Below the pieces are notes generated by a model. That model was not told the DNA's origin, searched no databases, and was given only the letters and a program-made list of their open reading frames with translations. A stretch of DNA of 19,489 nucleotides from JBBQSV01 sp038213615 (GTDB lineage: Bacteria > Patescibacteriota > Saccharimonadia > Saccharimonadales > OMJO01). Location of the stretch: assembly GCA_038213615.1 (NCBI GenBank), contig JBBQSV010000017.1, positions 1 through 19,489 of the forward strand, written 5' to 3'. The position numbers and the translations under genes were made by a program. Shown piece by piece: positions 6,193 to 13,480 of this stretch (position 1 is the stretch's first letter; every line of letters begins with the position of its first letter).

Positions 6193-7539
6193 ATGAAACA
6201 ATCGGTGACCATAATCGGGGCTGGTATCACTGGCTTGACCATCGCCCACGTGCTTAATCATTTGGACCCTAGTCTGAGGATCAATTTAATCGATGCTGGC
6301 GCAGAGCCAGAATTCGGCCGTGGAGATAATAATAACCATCATGGAGCAACTTTAGGAAGAGGTCGTGATGCCAGGCACTTTACCGGGACCGAAGGATTAT
6401 CATTTCAAAATCCTGTACACACCAAACTTTTGTTTGAGTCGGCTGGACCACGATCGCCTGGCTGGTTAACTATGCCAGAATCTAGCCTATCAGCCAGAGA
6501 GAAGCATTGGCGTGATGAATGTCTAGATCGGTTTAAGCAGCATGTTACGCCCGAACATAATCCTTACGACCAAATGTATACGGCCCTAAACTATGGTGGC
6601 ATGGCGGCATGGGAGCTCTTGGCTAGGCTAGATCCAGCCATTAGAGGTTACCGTCTGGGCGAGGACCATGTGTTGGTGGCGTTCGAGAACGATCAGACCC
6701 TGCAGGCTGATTTTGAAACAGAGTCAAGTTTTAACCCGTTCCAGCCAGATGATCCGGTGATGATAGTGGATGCTAGATCAGCTCTGGGTGGGCAGGTAAG
6801 TCTGGATTTTGGTCAAATAGCTCCAAAATTACTAAAGGTACCAGGCTCTGCTTGGCGAATCCAGTCTATCTGGCGTTATTACTATCAACGACTAGTTAGC
6901 CTACCTAATGTTCAGTTTGAGTGGTCTAAAGTCATAGAAAAGGCCGACCAGTTACCAGACAGCGACTATTATGTTTGGGCGGCGGGCCCGTCTTATGCCA
7001 CTCCCCAAATTTATAGTGACCATGGACGGGTGCAGGGGATTGGTGGCTGGTGGCTGAGTTTACCCAACCCGGGCATCAAAGTGCCGATCAAATTCTCGGC
7101 TCCCCAGCCAACTGGGTATATCAATATTACGCCCGAGGGCGACGCTATTCATATTTCGGGTGGTTTTGGCTGGGTGGGCGAGCGTAGCTTCGACGAGTCA
7201 GAAAGATTACTGGCTCAATCCAGAAAACACTTTTTATATCAAGTTGGGAGGTTATTTGGCGTGGACCTTAAGGCCGACGTTGCTGAGTGCTGTATAAGGC
7301 CTACCACACCGACTGGCCTGCCAGACGTCAAGATTCTAAACATCGGTGGCAAGGAACACGTAATGGTGTCTGGTGCCGGCAAGGCTGGATCTACTCAAGC
7401 TTCGCTACTAGCCTTATATGTGGCGGAACGGATGGGTATGGAGGCTAGTGTTAGAGATATCGTAGATAAAGAGCCCAAAGCTCATGCCAAGGTGATAAAA
7501 CGGGGATTAGATCTATTAGAACGTGGTCTTGAGCCCTAA
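6193..7539 (+). CDS. FAD-dependent oxidoreductase (DAO-like)
   Basis: Flavoprotein of the D-amino-acid-oxidase/glutathione-reductase fold. The N-terminus VTIIGAGITGLTIAHVL (residues 5-21) is a textbook FAD-binding GxGxxG Rossmann motif, followed by an acidic strand end (INLIDAG). The C-terminus CCIRPTTPTGLPDV...VMVSGAGKAGSTQASLLALYVAE is the second FAD contact region seen in DAO enzymes. An unusual Asn/His-rich stretch (GDNNNHHGATLGRGRDARHFTG) follows the first strand. From ATG 6193 the protein has 448 residues; the reading frame opens upstream at TTG 6154, but that start would overlap the deacetylase gene and precede the -10 box. Substrate unknown. Its stop interlocks with that of the convergent CarS-like gene. 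Confidence 0.8.
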   Translation: MKQSVTIIGAGITGLTIAHVLNHLDPSLRINLIDAGAEPEFGRGDNNNHHGATLGRGRDARHFTGTEGLSFQNPVHTKLLFESAGPRSPGWLTMPESSLSAREKHWRDECLDRFKQHVTPEHNPYDQMYTALNYGGMAAWELLARLDPAIRGYRLGEDHVLVAFENDQTLQADFETESSFNPFQPDDPVMIVDARSALGGQVSLDFGQIAPKLLKVPGSAWRIQSIWRYYYQRLVSLPNVQFEWSKVIEKADQLPDSDYYVWAAGPSYATPQIYSDHGRVQGIGGWWLSLPNPGIKVPIKFSAPQPTGYINITPEGDAIHISGGFGWVGERSFDESERLLAQSRKHFLYQVGRLFGVDLKADVAECCIRPTTPTGLPDVKILNIGGKEHVMVSGAGKAGSTQASLLALYVAERMGMEASVRDIVDKEPKAHAKVIKRGLDLLERGLEP

Positions 7540-8066
7540 ATAGGTTTGTCTTTTAGCTTGAGTGCGTAGCCGATGTAGCTGAATAACAGATGTAAACCAA
7601 AGTAGATAACTAAAATATAGATGGCTTTTTGTAGTGACCAATGGGCTAGTGGCCAAGCTACTAGTAGCCCGCCAACAATGTAGTCTAGCTGGTCAAGGGG
7701 AAACCAAGTCTGGCCAGGCTTAATGCCGGCTTGGCGCTTAAAAAAACTCTCTACAGCATCGCCAGCTAGGGCGCCAAAGCCAAGCAGTGCCCCAAATAGC
7801 AAAACCTTGCCATCCGGCCAGGGTAATGTGCCGGTCCTGACATGTTGAATTAGTAGCGAGCCAAGGGCGCCAACAATTACTGCTAGCACTAAGCCCCGCA
7901 AACGCTTGTTGTCGCCCAGCAGCCGTTTACCGCGCCAGCTTTTGCCCATGTCCAGTGACGTGTTCCATCTGTTAAGTAGCGGTATTTTGTTGCCCAGGAT
8001 AGGTGAGACATTGGCCAGGCCAGCTGGCAAAAATACCCAAAAAGCATCGATAAGTTTAGCTAACAC
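7536..8066 (-). CDS. CarS-like CDP-lipid synthase (CDP-archaeol synthase family)
   Basis: Polytopic membrane protein of 176 residues matching the CarS/DUF46 pattern: LPAGLANVSPILGNKIPLL at the N-terminus, DMGKSWRGKRLLGDNKRLRGL (about 39-59), FGALAGDAVESFFKRQAGIKPGQ (about 97-119) and PLDQLDYIVGG (about 123-133). The archaeal member activates archaetidic-acid precursors with CTP to make CDP-archaeol; bacterial members presumably activate phosphatidate in place of CdsA. It is last in a leftward operon with a CDP-alcohol phosphatidyltransferase, which would consume its product. The GTG start overlaps the upstream PHP gene's stop by one base (TAGTG). No Shine-Dalgarno. Family assignment firm; substrate inferred. 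Confidence 0.85.
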   Translation of the reverse strand: MLAKLIDAFWVFLPAGLANVSPILGNKIPLLNRWNTSLDMGKSWRGKRLLGDNKRLRGLVLAVIVGALGSLLIQHVRTGTLPWPDGKVLLFGALLGFGALAGDAVESFFKRQAGIKPGQTWFPLDQLDYIVGGLLVAWPLAHWSLQKAIYILVIYFGLHLLFSYIGYALKLKDKPI

Positions 8067-8713
8067 TAGCGGCCTAGTTTTCGTTTTAGTCTGTTGAGTT
8101 TGGGGTGCAAAAGGCTGGGCAGGCTGGGTCGCGACAAAACCGGTTTACCAGATTTTAGTAGCTGGCGCAGATTCTTGACGCTGGGTTGGTCCTGGACAAA
8201 AGTATAGCTGCGCCCTAGTCCACTGTAGCCATGGGCGTCACTACTGGCCACGCCCGGAATGTGATTCAACTTGGCCCACAGAACGGCCTCATGACTACGA
8301 TTTTGGGCAAAAGCTCGGCCATTGGCTACCTCTACAATATCGATCAGACCTTGCAAACTCTCTAGCGACTGGGGGCTTAGACCCTTGCGGATAGTCTCGA
8401 AAGGGTGGGGGATGTAAACCAGCCCGCCCTGATCTTTGATGGCCTGGGCCGTGGCGGTGGGGGTCTGTCCAGGCCGAACATGTTTGGTCAAAAATAAGCC
8501 GATGATTTCACCCTGGGTGGTCATAATCTCTTCGCCAACTATGATTTGCGGACCCAGGTGTTGGTGCAGTTTTAGAGCTAGTTCTACGCTGTTATGATCG
8601 GTCACGGCAATGTAATCCAACAGGCCGGAATCTAGGGCTTTTTGATACTGTTTGACCGAGATGCCACCGTCTGGTGAGGCGGCTGAGTGGGTGTGCAGGT
8701 CAACTTTTAGCAT
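8066..8713 (-). CDS. PHP-domain metal-dependent phosphoesterase
   Basis: The 215-residue protein carries all the PHP metal-binding motifs in order: DLHTHS (5-10), TDHN (38-41), GEEI (59-62), HPF (about 102-104) and SSDAH (about 157-161). PHP proteins use a trinuclear metal centre to hydrolyse phosphoesters; stand-alone members include histidinol phosphatase and 3',5'-nucleoside bisphosphate phosphatase. The C-terminus is basic (LLHPKLNRLKRKLGR), which might favour nucleic acid or membrane-surface contact. It overlaps the upstream phosphatidyltransferase gene by 14 bp and touches carS downstream, so a lipid-linked phosphatase role is possible but only inferred from context. Substrate unknown. 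Confidence 0.85.
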   Translation of the reverse strand: MLKVDLHTHSAASPDGGISVKQYQKALDSGLLDYIAVTDHNSVELALKLHQHLGPQIIVGEEIMTTQGEIIGLFLTKHVRPGQTPTATAQAIKDQGGLVYIPHPFETIRKGLSPQSLESLQGLIDIVEVANGRAFAQNRSHEAVLWAKLNHIPGVASSDAHGYSGLGRSYTFVQDQPSVKNLRQLLKSGKPVLSRPSLPSLLHPKLNRLKRKLGR

Positions 8714-9329
8714 TGAGCTTTTTGGTTATGACAATCAGGCGGTACAGGGCGGTGACGATAGATAAAATCGATATAGCGATGACGGCCAAAATTAGTCGAT
8801 TGCTAACAAGCCCAACAAACAATATAGCCATGCGTACTTCAAAACGACCCAAACCGTCGGCAAACATGTAGTTGACTTCGTTCAGCGTCAGATTGCTACT
8901 AGCTATGGCTACTTCGCCCTTGGCTTTGATGTAGCTGACGGCCAGGCTGGCGCCACAAGCCACAACTACCCAGGGGACCATGAACGGCCGTAAGCCGTGC
9001 ACGATAGAGAACGCCACGCCGGTGTAGAGCATGACTTCTTTTAGACGGTCGGTACTGGCATCTAGGACCATGCCGGCATGGCTAGCGCGGCCCTGTAAAC
9101 GAGCCAATTCGCCGTCCAAGGTGTCAAATAGTCCAAAGATTAGTAGTAGGCCAGCGGCTTTTAGATTGTGGTCAGTGGCGATCAGCCAGGCAATAGGCAG
9201 ATGGGCAAGCAGGCCAACAATAGTCACCGTATTTGGGGTTAGCTTGCCACCGGTTAGCTTGTTTAGGCCACGGGCCACAGTGTGCATGATCTTTCTAACC
9301 AGCTGTCTTATAAGATCTATCGGTTTCAT
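8700..9329 (-). CDS. CDP-alcohol phosphatidyltransferase (PgsA-like)
   Basis: Integral membrane enzyme that replaces CMP of a CDP-lipid with an alcohol such as glycerol-3-phosphate or inositol phosphate. The complete signature D-x2-DG-x2-AR-x8-G-x3-D-x3-D is present in DTLDGELARLQGRASHAG followed by MVLDASTD, and the remaining sequence is mostly hydrophobic helices. Alcohol specificity is not readable. Start: the reading frame opens at TTG 9362, but a perfect TATAAT (9337-9342, minus strand) ends 7 bases before ATG 9329, which gives the natural N-terminus MKPIDLIRQLVRK and 209 residues. First gene of the leftward operon with the PHP and CarS-like genes; diverges from the DUF1361 gene. Confidence 0.88.
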   Translation of the reverse strand: MKPIDLIRQLVRKIMHTVARGLNKLTGGKLTPNTVTIVGLLAHLPIAWLIATDHNLKAAGLLLIFGLFDTLDGELARLQGRASHAGMVLDASTDRLKEVMLYTGVAFSIVHGLRPFMVPWVVVACGASLAVSYIKAKGEVAIASSNLTLNEVNYMFADGLGRFEVRMAILFVGLVSNRLILAVIAISILSIVTALYRLIVITKKLNAKS

Positions 9330-9336
9330 TGCAAGC

Positions 9337-9342
9337 ATTATA
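9337..9342 (-). promoter_or_regulatory. -10 TATAAT of the phospholipid operon, leaderless spacing
   Basis: Perfect hexamer on the minus strand exactly 7 bases before ATG 9329, with no Shine-Dalgarno. It lies back to back with the DUF1361 gene promoter 27 bp away. Confidence 0.6.
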
Positions 9343-9365
9343 CTACCGTTTACCTCTATCAAGTT

Positions 9366-9374
9366 TGGTATAAT
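9366..9374 (+). promoter_or_regulatory. Extended -10 promoter TGGTATAAT of the DUF1361 gene
   Basis: TG (9366-9367) one base before a perfect TATAAT (9369-9374) makes an extended -10 promoter, which explains the lack of a convincing -35. Expected start is about 9381, giving a leader of about 15 nt that contains the AGGAGA Shine-Dalgarno (9385-9390). Confidence 0.6.
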
Positions 9375-9395
9375 TTAGACTGACAGGAGAAACAA

Positions 9396-10064
9396 GTGTT
9401 TAAGCTCTTGCGGGGTAGTAATAGGTCGGTGCTTCTAGCGCTGTTGGTGTCTAATGGCACCTGTCTGCTGCTGCTCCTGATGAGGATTATCGCCGCCCGC
9501 AATGGGCGTTTTGACTACTTGGCCTGGAACTTATTTTTGGGTTGGCTGCCACTGTTGTTTGCCTGGCTATTTGTGCAACGTCTGAGGGCTCATGATAAAC
9601 GGCAATGGCTAAAGATCTTGCTGATAGTTTTGTGGATTGGTTTTTTGCCCAATAGCTTTTATATCGCCAGCGATTTGATCCACCTCTACAGCACCGGAGA
9701 GGTTAGTCTGCTATTCGATGCCACAATGTACGTATCGTTCATCCTGAACGGTTTTATTGCTGGCTATCTGAGCCTGTTCATTATGCACCAGGAACTACTA
9801 AAGAGGCTTCGCCAGCGCGCTCATTACGTCATTGCAGCGGTCATTCTAGCCTGTAGTTTTGCTATTTACCTGGGGCGGAACTTGCGTTGGAACACCTGGG
9901 ACATTCTGGTACACCCGGCTGGAGTGTTATTTGATGTGACGGATAGGATTATTTATCCGGCTTCGCATCCCCAGGTAGCAGTGACTACCCTAACTTTCTT
10001 TTTGTTGATTAGCAGTACCTATTTTGTGATCTGGCAGTTTGCCGCCGCGCTGACCAAAGAGTAG
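9396..10064 (+). CDS. DUF1361 polytopic membrane protein
   Basis: The 222-residue protein is dominated by about six hydrophobic helices and shows the DUF1361 hallmarks: LAWNLFLGWLPLLFAWLF (about 42-59), LWIGFLPNSFYIASDLIHL (about 78-96), a SLFIMHQ segment and IYLGRNLRWNTWDILVHP (about 157-174). Function of the family is not established; it sits in the cytoplasmic membrane. GTG 9396 is supported by AGGAGA with 5-base spacing. It stands alone on its transcript until argS, which has its own -10 box. Confidence 0.85.
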   Translation: MFKLLRGSNRSVLLALLVSNGTCLLLLLMRIIAARNGRFDYLAWNLFLGWLPLLFAWLFVQRLRAHDKRQWLKILLIVLWIGFLPNSFYIASDLIHLYSTGEVSLLFDATMYVSFILNGFIAGYLSLFIMHQELLKRLRQRAHYVIAAVILACSFAIYLGRNLRWNTWDILVHPAGVLFDVTDRIIYPASHPQVAVTTLTFFLLISSTYFVIWQFAAALTKE

Positions 10065-10077
10065 CCGCTATCTCTGT

Positions 10078-10083
10078 TATAAT
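10078..10083 (+). promoter_or_regulatory. -10 TATAAT of argS, leaderless spacing
   Basis: Perfect hexamer ending exactly 7 bases before ATG 10091 in the 26-bp gap after the DUF1361 gene; no Shine-Dalgarno. No good -35 was found. Confidence 0.6.
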
Positions 10084-10090
10084 TAGCCTC

Positions 10091-11758
10091 ATGAAAGCGG
10101 AGATAGAACAGGCTGTTGCGGTTGCGTTCCAAGATTTATTCGTGGCCGCCCCAGAAGTATTGCTTAGTAGAACCGATGAACAATTTGGTGACTACACATG
10201 TAATGTGGCTCTTGAGCTTGGTCCCAAACTGAACAAAAACCCGCGTGACATAGCCGATGCTTTGGCCAAAAAACTAAACGACAACCCAGCTATTACTAGT
10301 GTAGAGGTAGCCGGGCCAGGCTTTTTGAACTTCAAATTATCTGACGATGCGCTATGGAAAATGGCCAAATCCAAACCTACCCAATCAATGGGGGGCAAGG
10401 TGGTTCTGGCCGAATACTCCGACCCCAACCCGTTCAAAGTTCTGCATGCTGGTCATTTGTACACCACCATTGTTGGTGATGCCGTTGCGTCTTTATTGCA
10501 GCAAGCTGGTGCCGAGGTTCATCGGCTAAATTACGGCGGTGATGTGGGCTTGCATGTGGGCCGAGCCATGTGGGCGATTGTTGAATTTTTAGGTGGTGAA
10601 CACCCAGAAAAGCTAGATGACGTACCGGCAGATCAACGACTAGAATGGTTGAGTGAACGTTATGTAGAGGGCACCACGGCCGATGAAACAGATGAATCTG
10701 CCAAGGCCGAGATCACTGCAGTCAACCAACGTGTTTATTCAATCCACGCCGATAACGACCGCCAGTCAGCTTTTGCACAAATTTATTGGACCTGTCGGCA
10801 GTGGAGCTACGAGGGCTTTGATAAGTTGTACAAAGAGCTCCAGGTTACGGCGTTTGAAAAGTACATACCAGAGAGCGAAGTTGTCAAACCGGGCATGGAA
10901 ATTATCGAAAAGGGCCTGCAACAGGGTGTTTTTGAAAAGTCCGATGGTGCAGTTGTCTACAAGGGTGAAAAGGACGGTCTACACACCCGTGTGTTTGTAA
11001 ATTCTAACGGATTGCCTACGTACGAAGCCAAAGACCTGGGTCTGGCTGCGCTAAAGTGGCAACAGTACCACTTTGATCTAAGCATTATAATCACGGCCAA
11101 CGACATCCTTGAATACATGAAAGTAGTGGTCAAGGCTTTGTCGCACTTTTACCCAGAGGTGGCCAAACGCGGTAAGCACCTGACCCATGGCATGATCCGC
11201 CTGCCAGGGAATCAAAAGATGAGCAGCCGAAAGGGCAATATTTTGCGAGCGGTGGACATTCTAGATGCTGCTGAGTCCGCCAACCAAGCGGTTAATGGTA
11301 AAAGCACCAAAGAAACTTCGCTAGCGGCTGTGAAGTATGGATTTCTAAAGCAGCGTGTGGGGGGTGATATTGTCTACGATCCCCAAGAGTCTGTGGGCGT
11401 GCAGGGCAACAGTGGGCCATATCTGCAGTACGCTCATGCAAGGGCTAGGAGTATTTTGGCAAAGGCCAAGGCCAGCGACCAATCGGTCACCGGAGAGCTA
11501 CAGCCAGGTGAGCGCAGTTTGCTACGCAAGATGGGTGAATATGCCGAGGTGATAGACAAAGCCGTGACCGAGCTAATGCCACACCACGTTTGTACTTATT
11601 TATATGAACTGGCCCAGACGTTTAATCAGTTTTATGAGGCCAATCACGTGGTTGGTGATGAACGAGAAGCGCTACGACTCGGCCTGGTCCAGTCTTACGC
11701 CACCACCCTTAAGCATGGCTTGGGTTTACTGGGTATAGTTGCCCCAGAAAAGATGTAG
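10091..11758 (+). CDS. argS: Arginyl-tRNA synthetase
   Basis: Class I aminoacyl-tRNA synthetase charging tRNA-Arg in the cytosol. The 555-residue product shows the domains in order: N-terminal additional domain (1-100, VEVAGPGFLNFKLSDD), the ArgS-specific EYSDPNPFKVLHAGH with the HIGH-type motif HAGH (119-122), RLNYGGDVGLHVG, the KMSKS-type loop KMSSRKGN (376-383), and the DALR anticodon-binding helices (about 440-555) ending in PEKM as in many ArgS. Length is normal. The PNP-K-HAGH context is specific to ArgS, so the call is certain. The predicted leaderless start leaves ATG 10091 as the only sensible initiation codon. Confidence 0.97.
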   Translation: MKAEIEQAVAVAFQDLFVAAPEVLLSRTDEQFGDYTCNVALELGPKLNKNPRDIADALAKKLNDNPAITSVEVAGPGFLNFKLSDDALWKMAKSKPTQSMGGKVVLAEYSDPNPFKVLHAGHLYTTIVGDAVASLLQQAGAEVHRLNYGGDVGLHVGRAMWAIVEFLGGEHPEKLDDVPADQRLEWLSERYVEGTTADETDESAKAEITAVNQRVYSIHADNDRQSAFAQIYWTCRQWSYEGFDKLYKELQVTAFEKYIPESEVVKPGMEIIEKGLQQGVFEKSDGAVVYKGEKDGLHTRVFVNSNGLPTYEAKDLGLAALKWQQYHFDLSIIITANDILEYMKVVVKALSHFYPEVAKRGKHLTHGMIRLPGNQKMSSRKGNILRAVDILDAAESANQAVNGKSTKETSLAAVKYGFLKQRVGGDIVYDPQESVGVQGNSGPYLQYAHARARSILAKAKASDQSVTGELQPGERSLLRKMGEYAEVIDKAVTELMPHHVCTYLYELAQTFNQFYEANHVVGDEREALRLGLVQSYATTLKHGLGLLGIVAPEKM

Positions 11759-11772
11759 ATCCTGACTCAAAG

Positions 11773-11781
11773 TGGTAAAAT
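11773..11781 (+). promoter_or_regulatory. Extended -10 TGGTAAAAT of mscL
   Basis: TG one base before TAAAAT (11776-11781), in the 59-bp gap after argS. Expected start is about 11788, leaving a leader of about 30 nt with AGGAG at 11807-11811. Confidence 0.45.
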
Positions 11782-11817
11782 AACAGGGTAGGGTGGATAA
11801 TTCAATAGGAGCAATAT

Positions 11818-12216
11818 ATGGCCGAACGCAGACGAATGATCCAAAGAAGAGAAGTAACTGTTAATTTGCCAGTAGTGCACGCCCCAGGCTGGCTGGCTGG
11901 CTTTGTGGCATTTATACGTGAACAGGGTGTAGTTGGGCTAGCTGTAGGTTTCATTCTGGGTGTGGCGGCTAAAGGCGTGGTGGATTCACTGGTTGCCAAC
12001 ATTATCAACCCAATTATTGGGGTTCTGTACAAGAATGGTGGGCAGCTGGCAGATAAATTCTGGTGCATAAAGCACAGCACGGGTGGTGTCTGCGTCACAA
12101 AAATGGGCTATGGGTCATTCCTGAATACGTTAATTAACTTCTTGGTCGTAGCTGGAGTAGTATATTTCATCGTCAAAGGCCTGAAACTAGATAGGCTAGA
12201 CAAACCTAAGTCCTAA
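11818..12216 (+). CDS. mscL: Large-conductance mechanosensitive channel MscL
   Basis: Cytoplasmic-membrane channel that opens under high tension to release solutes during osmotic downshock. In 132 residues the TM1 signature is clear: FIREQGVVGLAVGFILGVAAKGVVDSLVANIINPIIGVL (about 31-69), matching the MscL pore helix with its Gly/Ala spacing. TM2 (FLNTLINFLVVAGVVYFIVKGL, about 101-122) and a charged tail follow. The N-terminus carries a longer basic extension (ERRRMIQRREV...) than usual, and the periplasmic loop holds two Cys (CIKHSTGGVC), which is uncommon in the family. ATG 11818 has AGGAG with 6-base spacing. msrB follows after 6 bp in the same transcript. Confidence 0.92.
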   Translation: MAERRRMIQRREVTVNLPVVHAPGWLAGFVAFIREQGVVGLAVGFILGVAAKGVVDSLVANIINPIIGVLYKNGGQLADKFWCIKHSTGGVCVTKMGYGSFLNTLINFLVVAGVVYFIVKGLKLDRLDKPKS

Positions 12217-12222
12217 CATTTT

Positions 12223-12618
12223 ATGCAGAAGCCTCAGCAGATTAACCCGGACCTGACAGATGAACAAAAATCTGTACTTTTGGGCAAGGGAACAGAAGCG
12301 CCATTCAGTGGCGAGCACTTAAAAAGTACCAAAAAGGGTATGTACACTTGCGCCAATTGTGGCAAGGAACTTTTTAAATCCAATAGTAAATTTGATGCAC
12401 CCCCACCCAATGAGGGTTGGCCCGGTTTTTCCGAGATTGCAAAGAGCGGTGCAGTGAAGCTAGTAGACGATAATCGTTATTTCATGCATCGCACAGAGGT
12501 AGTTTGCGCCAATTGTGACGCTCATTTGGGTCATTTTTTTGATGATGGCCCAGCCGAAGCCGGCGGCAAGCACTACTGCGTAAACTCGGTCTGCCTAGGC
12601 TTCAAACCAGAAAGTTAG
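12223..12618 (+). CDS. msrB: Peptide-methionine (R)-S-oxide reductase MsrB
   Basis: Repairs oxidised methionine by reducing the R-sulfoxide, using thioredoxin-type electrons. The 131 residues show the family in full: LTDEQKSVLLGKGTEAPFSGE, two structural zinc pairs CANC (43-46) and CANC (95-98), GWPGFSE, HLGHFFDDGP (101-110) and the catalytic HYCVNS with Cys119. A further Cys124 lies just after it. No signal peptide, so cytosolic. It starts 6 bp after mscL with no Shine-Dalgarno, pointing to translational coupling. Its TAG stop interlocks with the TAA of the convergent VanY-type gene. Confidence 0.95.
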   Translation: MQKPQQINPDLTDEQKSVLLGKGTEAPFSGEHLKSTKKGMYTCANCGKELFKSNSKFDAPPPNEGWPGFSEIAKSGAVKLVDDNRYFMHRTEVVCANCDAHLGHFFDDGPAEAGGKHYCVNSVCLGFKPES

Positions 12619-13421
12619 TAGGCGTCTTGGCTGGGCAAGCCAAAGTATTCTTCTAGCGTAGTGATGCCGCGGCTGGGTAGCTCATTAGATAAATAGGTGC
12701 CAATGTAGCGGATATGCCAGGGCTCGGCGCGGTAGCCGGTTATTGATTGTTTAGCGGCAGTGTAGCGGACGATGAAGCCGTATTTGTAAGCATTAGTAGC
12801 TACCCATTTACCCTCTGGCGTATTGCCAAAGCAGTTATCTACATGACAGCCACCACCTCCCACATCTACTGCCCAGCCCGTTTGGTGTTCACTGTGGCCG
12901 GGGCGAGCGCTCTCTGTATCGGCTACGGCTTGGCCGTAGTTTTTGACCTCGTTGCCGTAAACGGCTACTTGGGTTTGGTATGATCTGTAACCGCTGTCGG
13001 CCACAATAGCCAGGCCCTTTTTGGAGGCATCGGCAAACAGTTGTAGCAGTGCTCCGGCTGCCTGTTTGCGCATCAGTTGGCCATTTCCAACAGATACTAA
13101 GTCGGCCGGTGCATAGCCAACAGGGTTTAATGGTCTGGCTTTACTGACCACCACCCACTGGCTGGTTGGGTCAGATATAGAGTTTTTGGGATTATTAATT
13201 ATCGCTTTGGGAGCGCTTGTTTTTGGCTGGGCTTTGGCCTTGAGTTTTTGTTTGGTGACCGAGCCAGCGGTGTTGACTATATTATCGGTAGTGCTCTGCG
13301 CAGGTTTATGGTGATGGTTACACCACAGCAACAAGCCAATCAATATAGCTAGTAGACCCAGGCCACCGAATACAATGAACCGGTTCTTTTTTAGCTTCTT
13401 AATCCTTTTGGACAACTTCAT
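12615..13421 (-). CDS. Membrane-anchored D-Ala-D-Ala carboxypeptidase, VanY type (M15)
   Basis: Zinc peptidase that trims the terminal D-Ala of peptidoglycan stem peptides outside the membrane. From ATG 13421 the 268-residue protein has a strongly basic N-terminus (KLSKRIKKLKKNR), a membrane anchor (about 14-33), a Lys/Pro/Ala linker to about residue 85, then the VanY domain: SGYRSYQTQ (143-151), SEHQTGWAVDV (177-187; His179 and Asp186 as zinc ligands) and EPWHIRY (233-239; Glu233 catalytic, His236 zinc). Two Cys (192, 197) lie close together in GGGGCHVDNCFG. An in-frame ATG at 13430 overlaps the TATAAT box, so ATG 13421, 7 bases downstream of it, is preferred. Acts on own or host wall; which is unknown. 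Confidence 0.9.
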   Translation of the reverse strand: MKLSKRIKKLKKNRFIVFGGLGLLAILIGLLLWCNHHHKPAQSTTDNIVNTAGSVTKQKLKAKAQPKTSAPKAIINNPKNSISDPTSQWVVVSKARPLNPVGYAPADLVSVGNGQLMRKQAAGALLQLFADASKKGLAIVADSGYRSYQTQVAVYGNEVKNYGQAVADTESARPGHSEHQTGWAVDVGGGGCHVDNCFGNTPEGKWVATNAYKYGFIVRYTAAKQSITGYRAEPWHIRYIGTYLSNELPSRGITTLEEYFGLPSQDAY

Positions 13422-13428
13422 CCTAGCC

Positions 13429-13434
13429 ATTATA
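13429..13434 (-). promoter_or_regulatory. -10 TATAAT of the VanY-type gene, leaderless spacing
   Basis: Perfect hexamer on the minus strand ending exactly 7 bases before ATG 13421. It overlaps the longer in-frame ATG at 13430, which therefore could not be in the message. Confidence 0.6.
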
Positions 13435-13467
13435 CCGCCAAACTACAGACCCAGCTCTTTTGTCATA

Positions 13468-13473
13468 TATAAT
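13468..13473 (+). promoter_or_regulatory. -10 TATAAT of the alpha/beta hydrolase gene, leaderless spacing
   Basis: Perfect hexamer ending exactly 7 bases before ATG 13481, divergent from the VanY promoter 33 bp away. Longer in-frame starts at 13460 (TTG) and 13472 (ATG) lie upstream of or on the box. Confidence 0.6.
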
Positions 13474-13480
13474 GACGACT

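Noticed and set aside
13460..13480. Longer N-terminus for the alpha/beta hydrolase (TTG 13460 or ATG 13472)
   Set aside because: Both codons lie upstream of or on the TATAAT box; ATG 13481 sits at the same 7-base distance seen at other genes.
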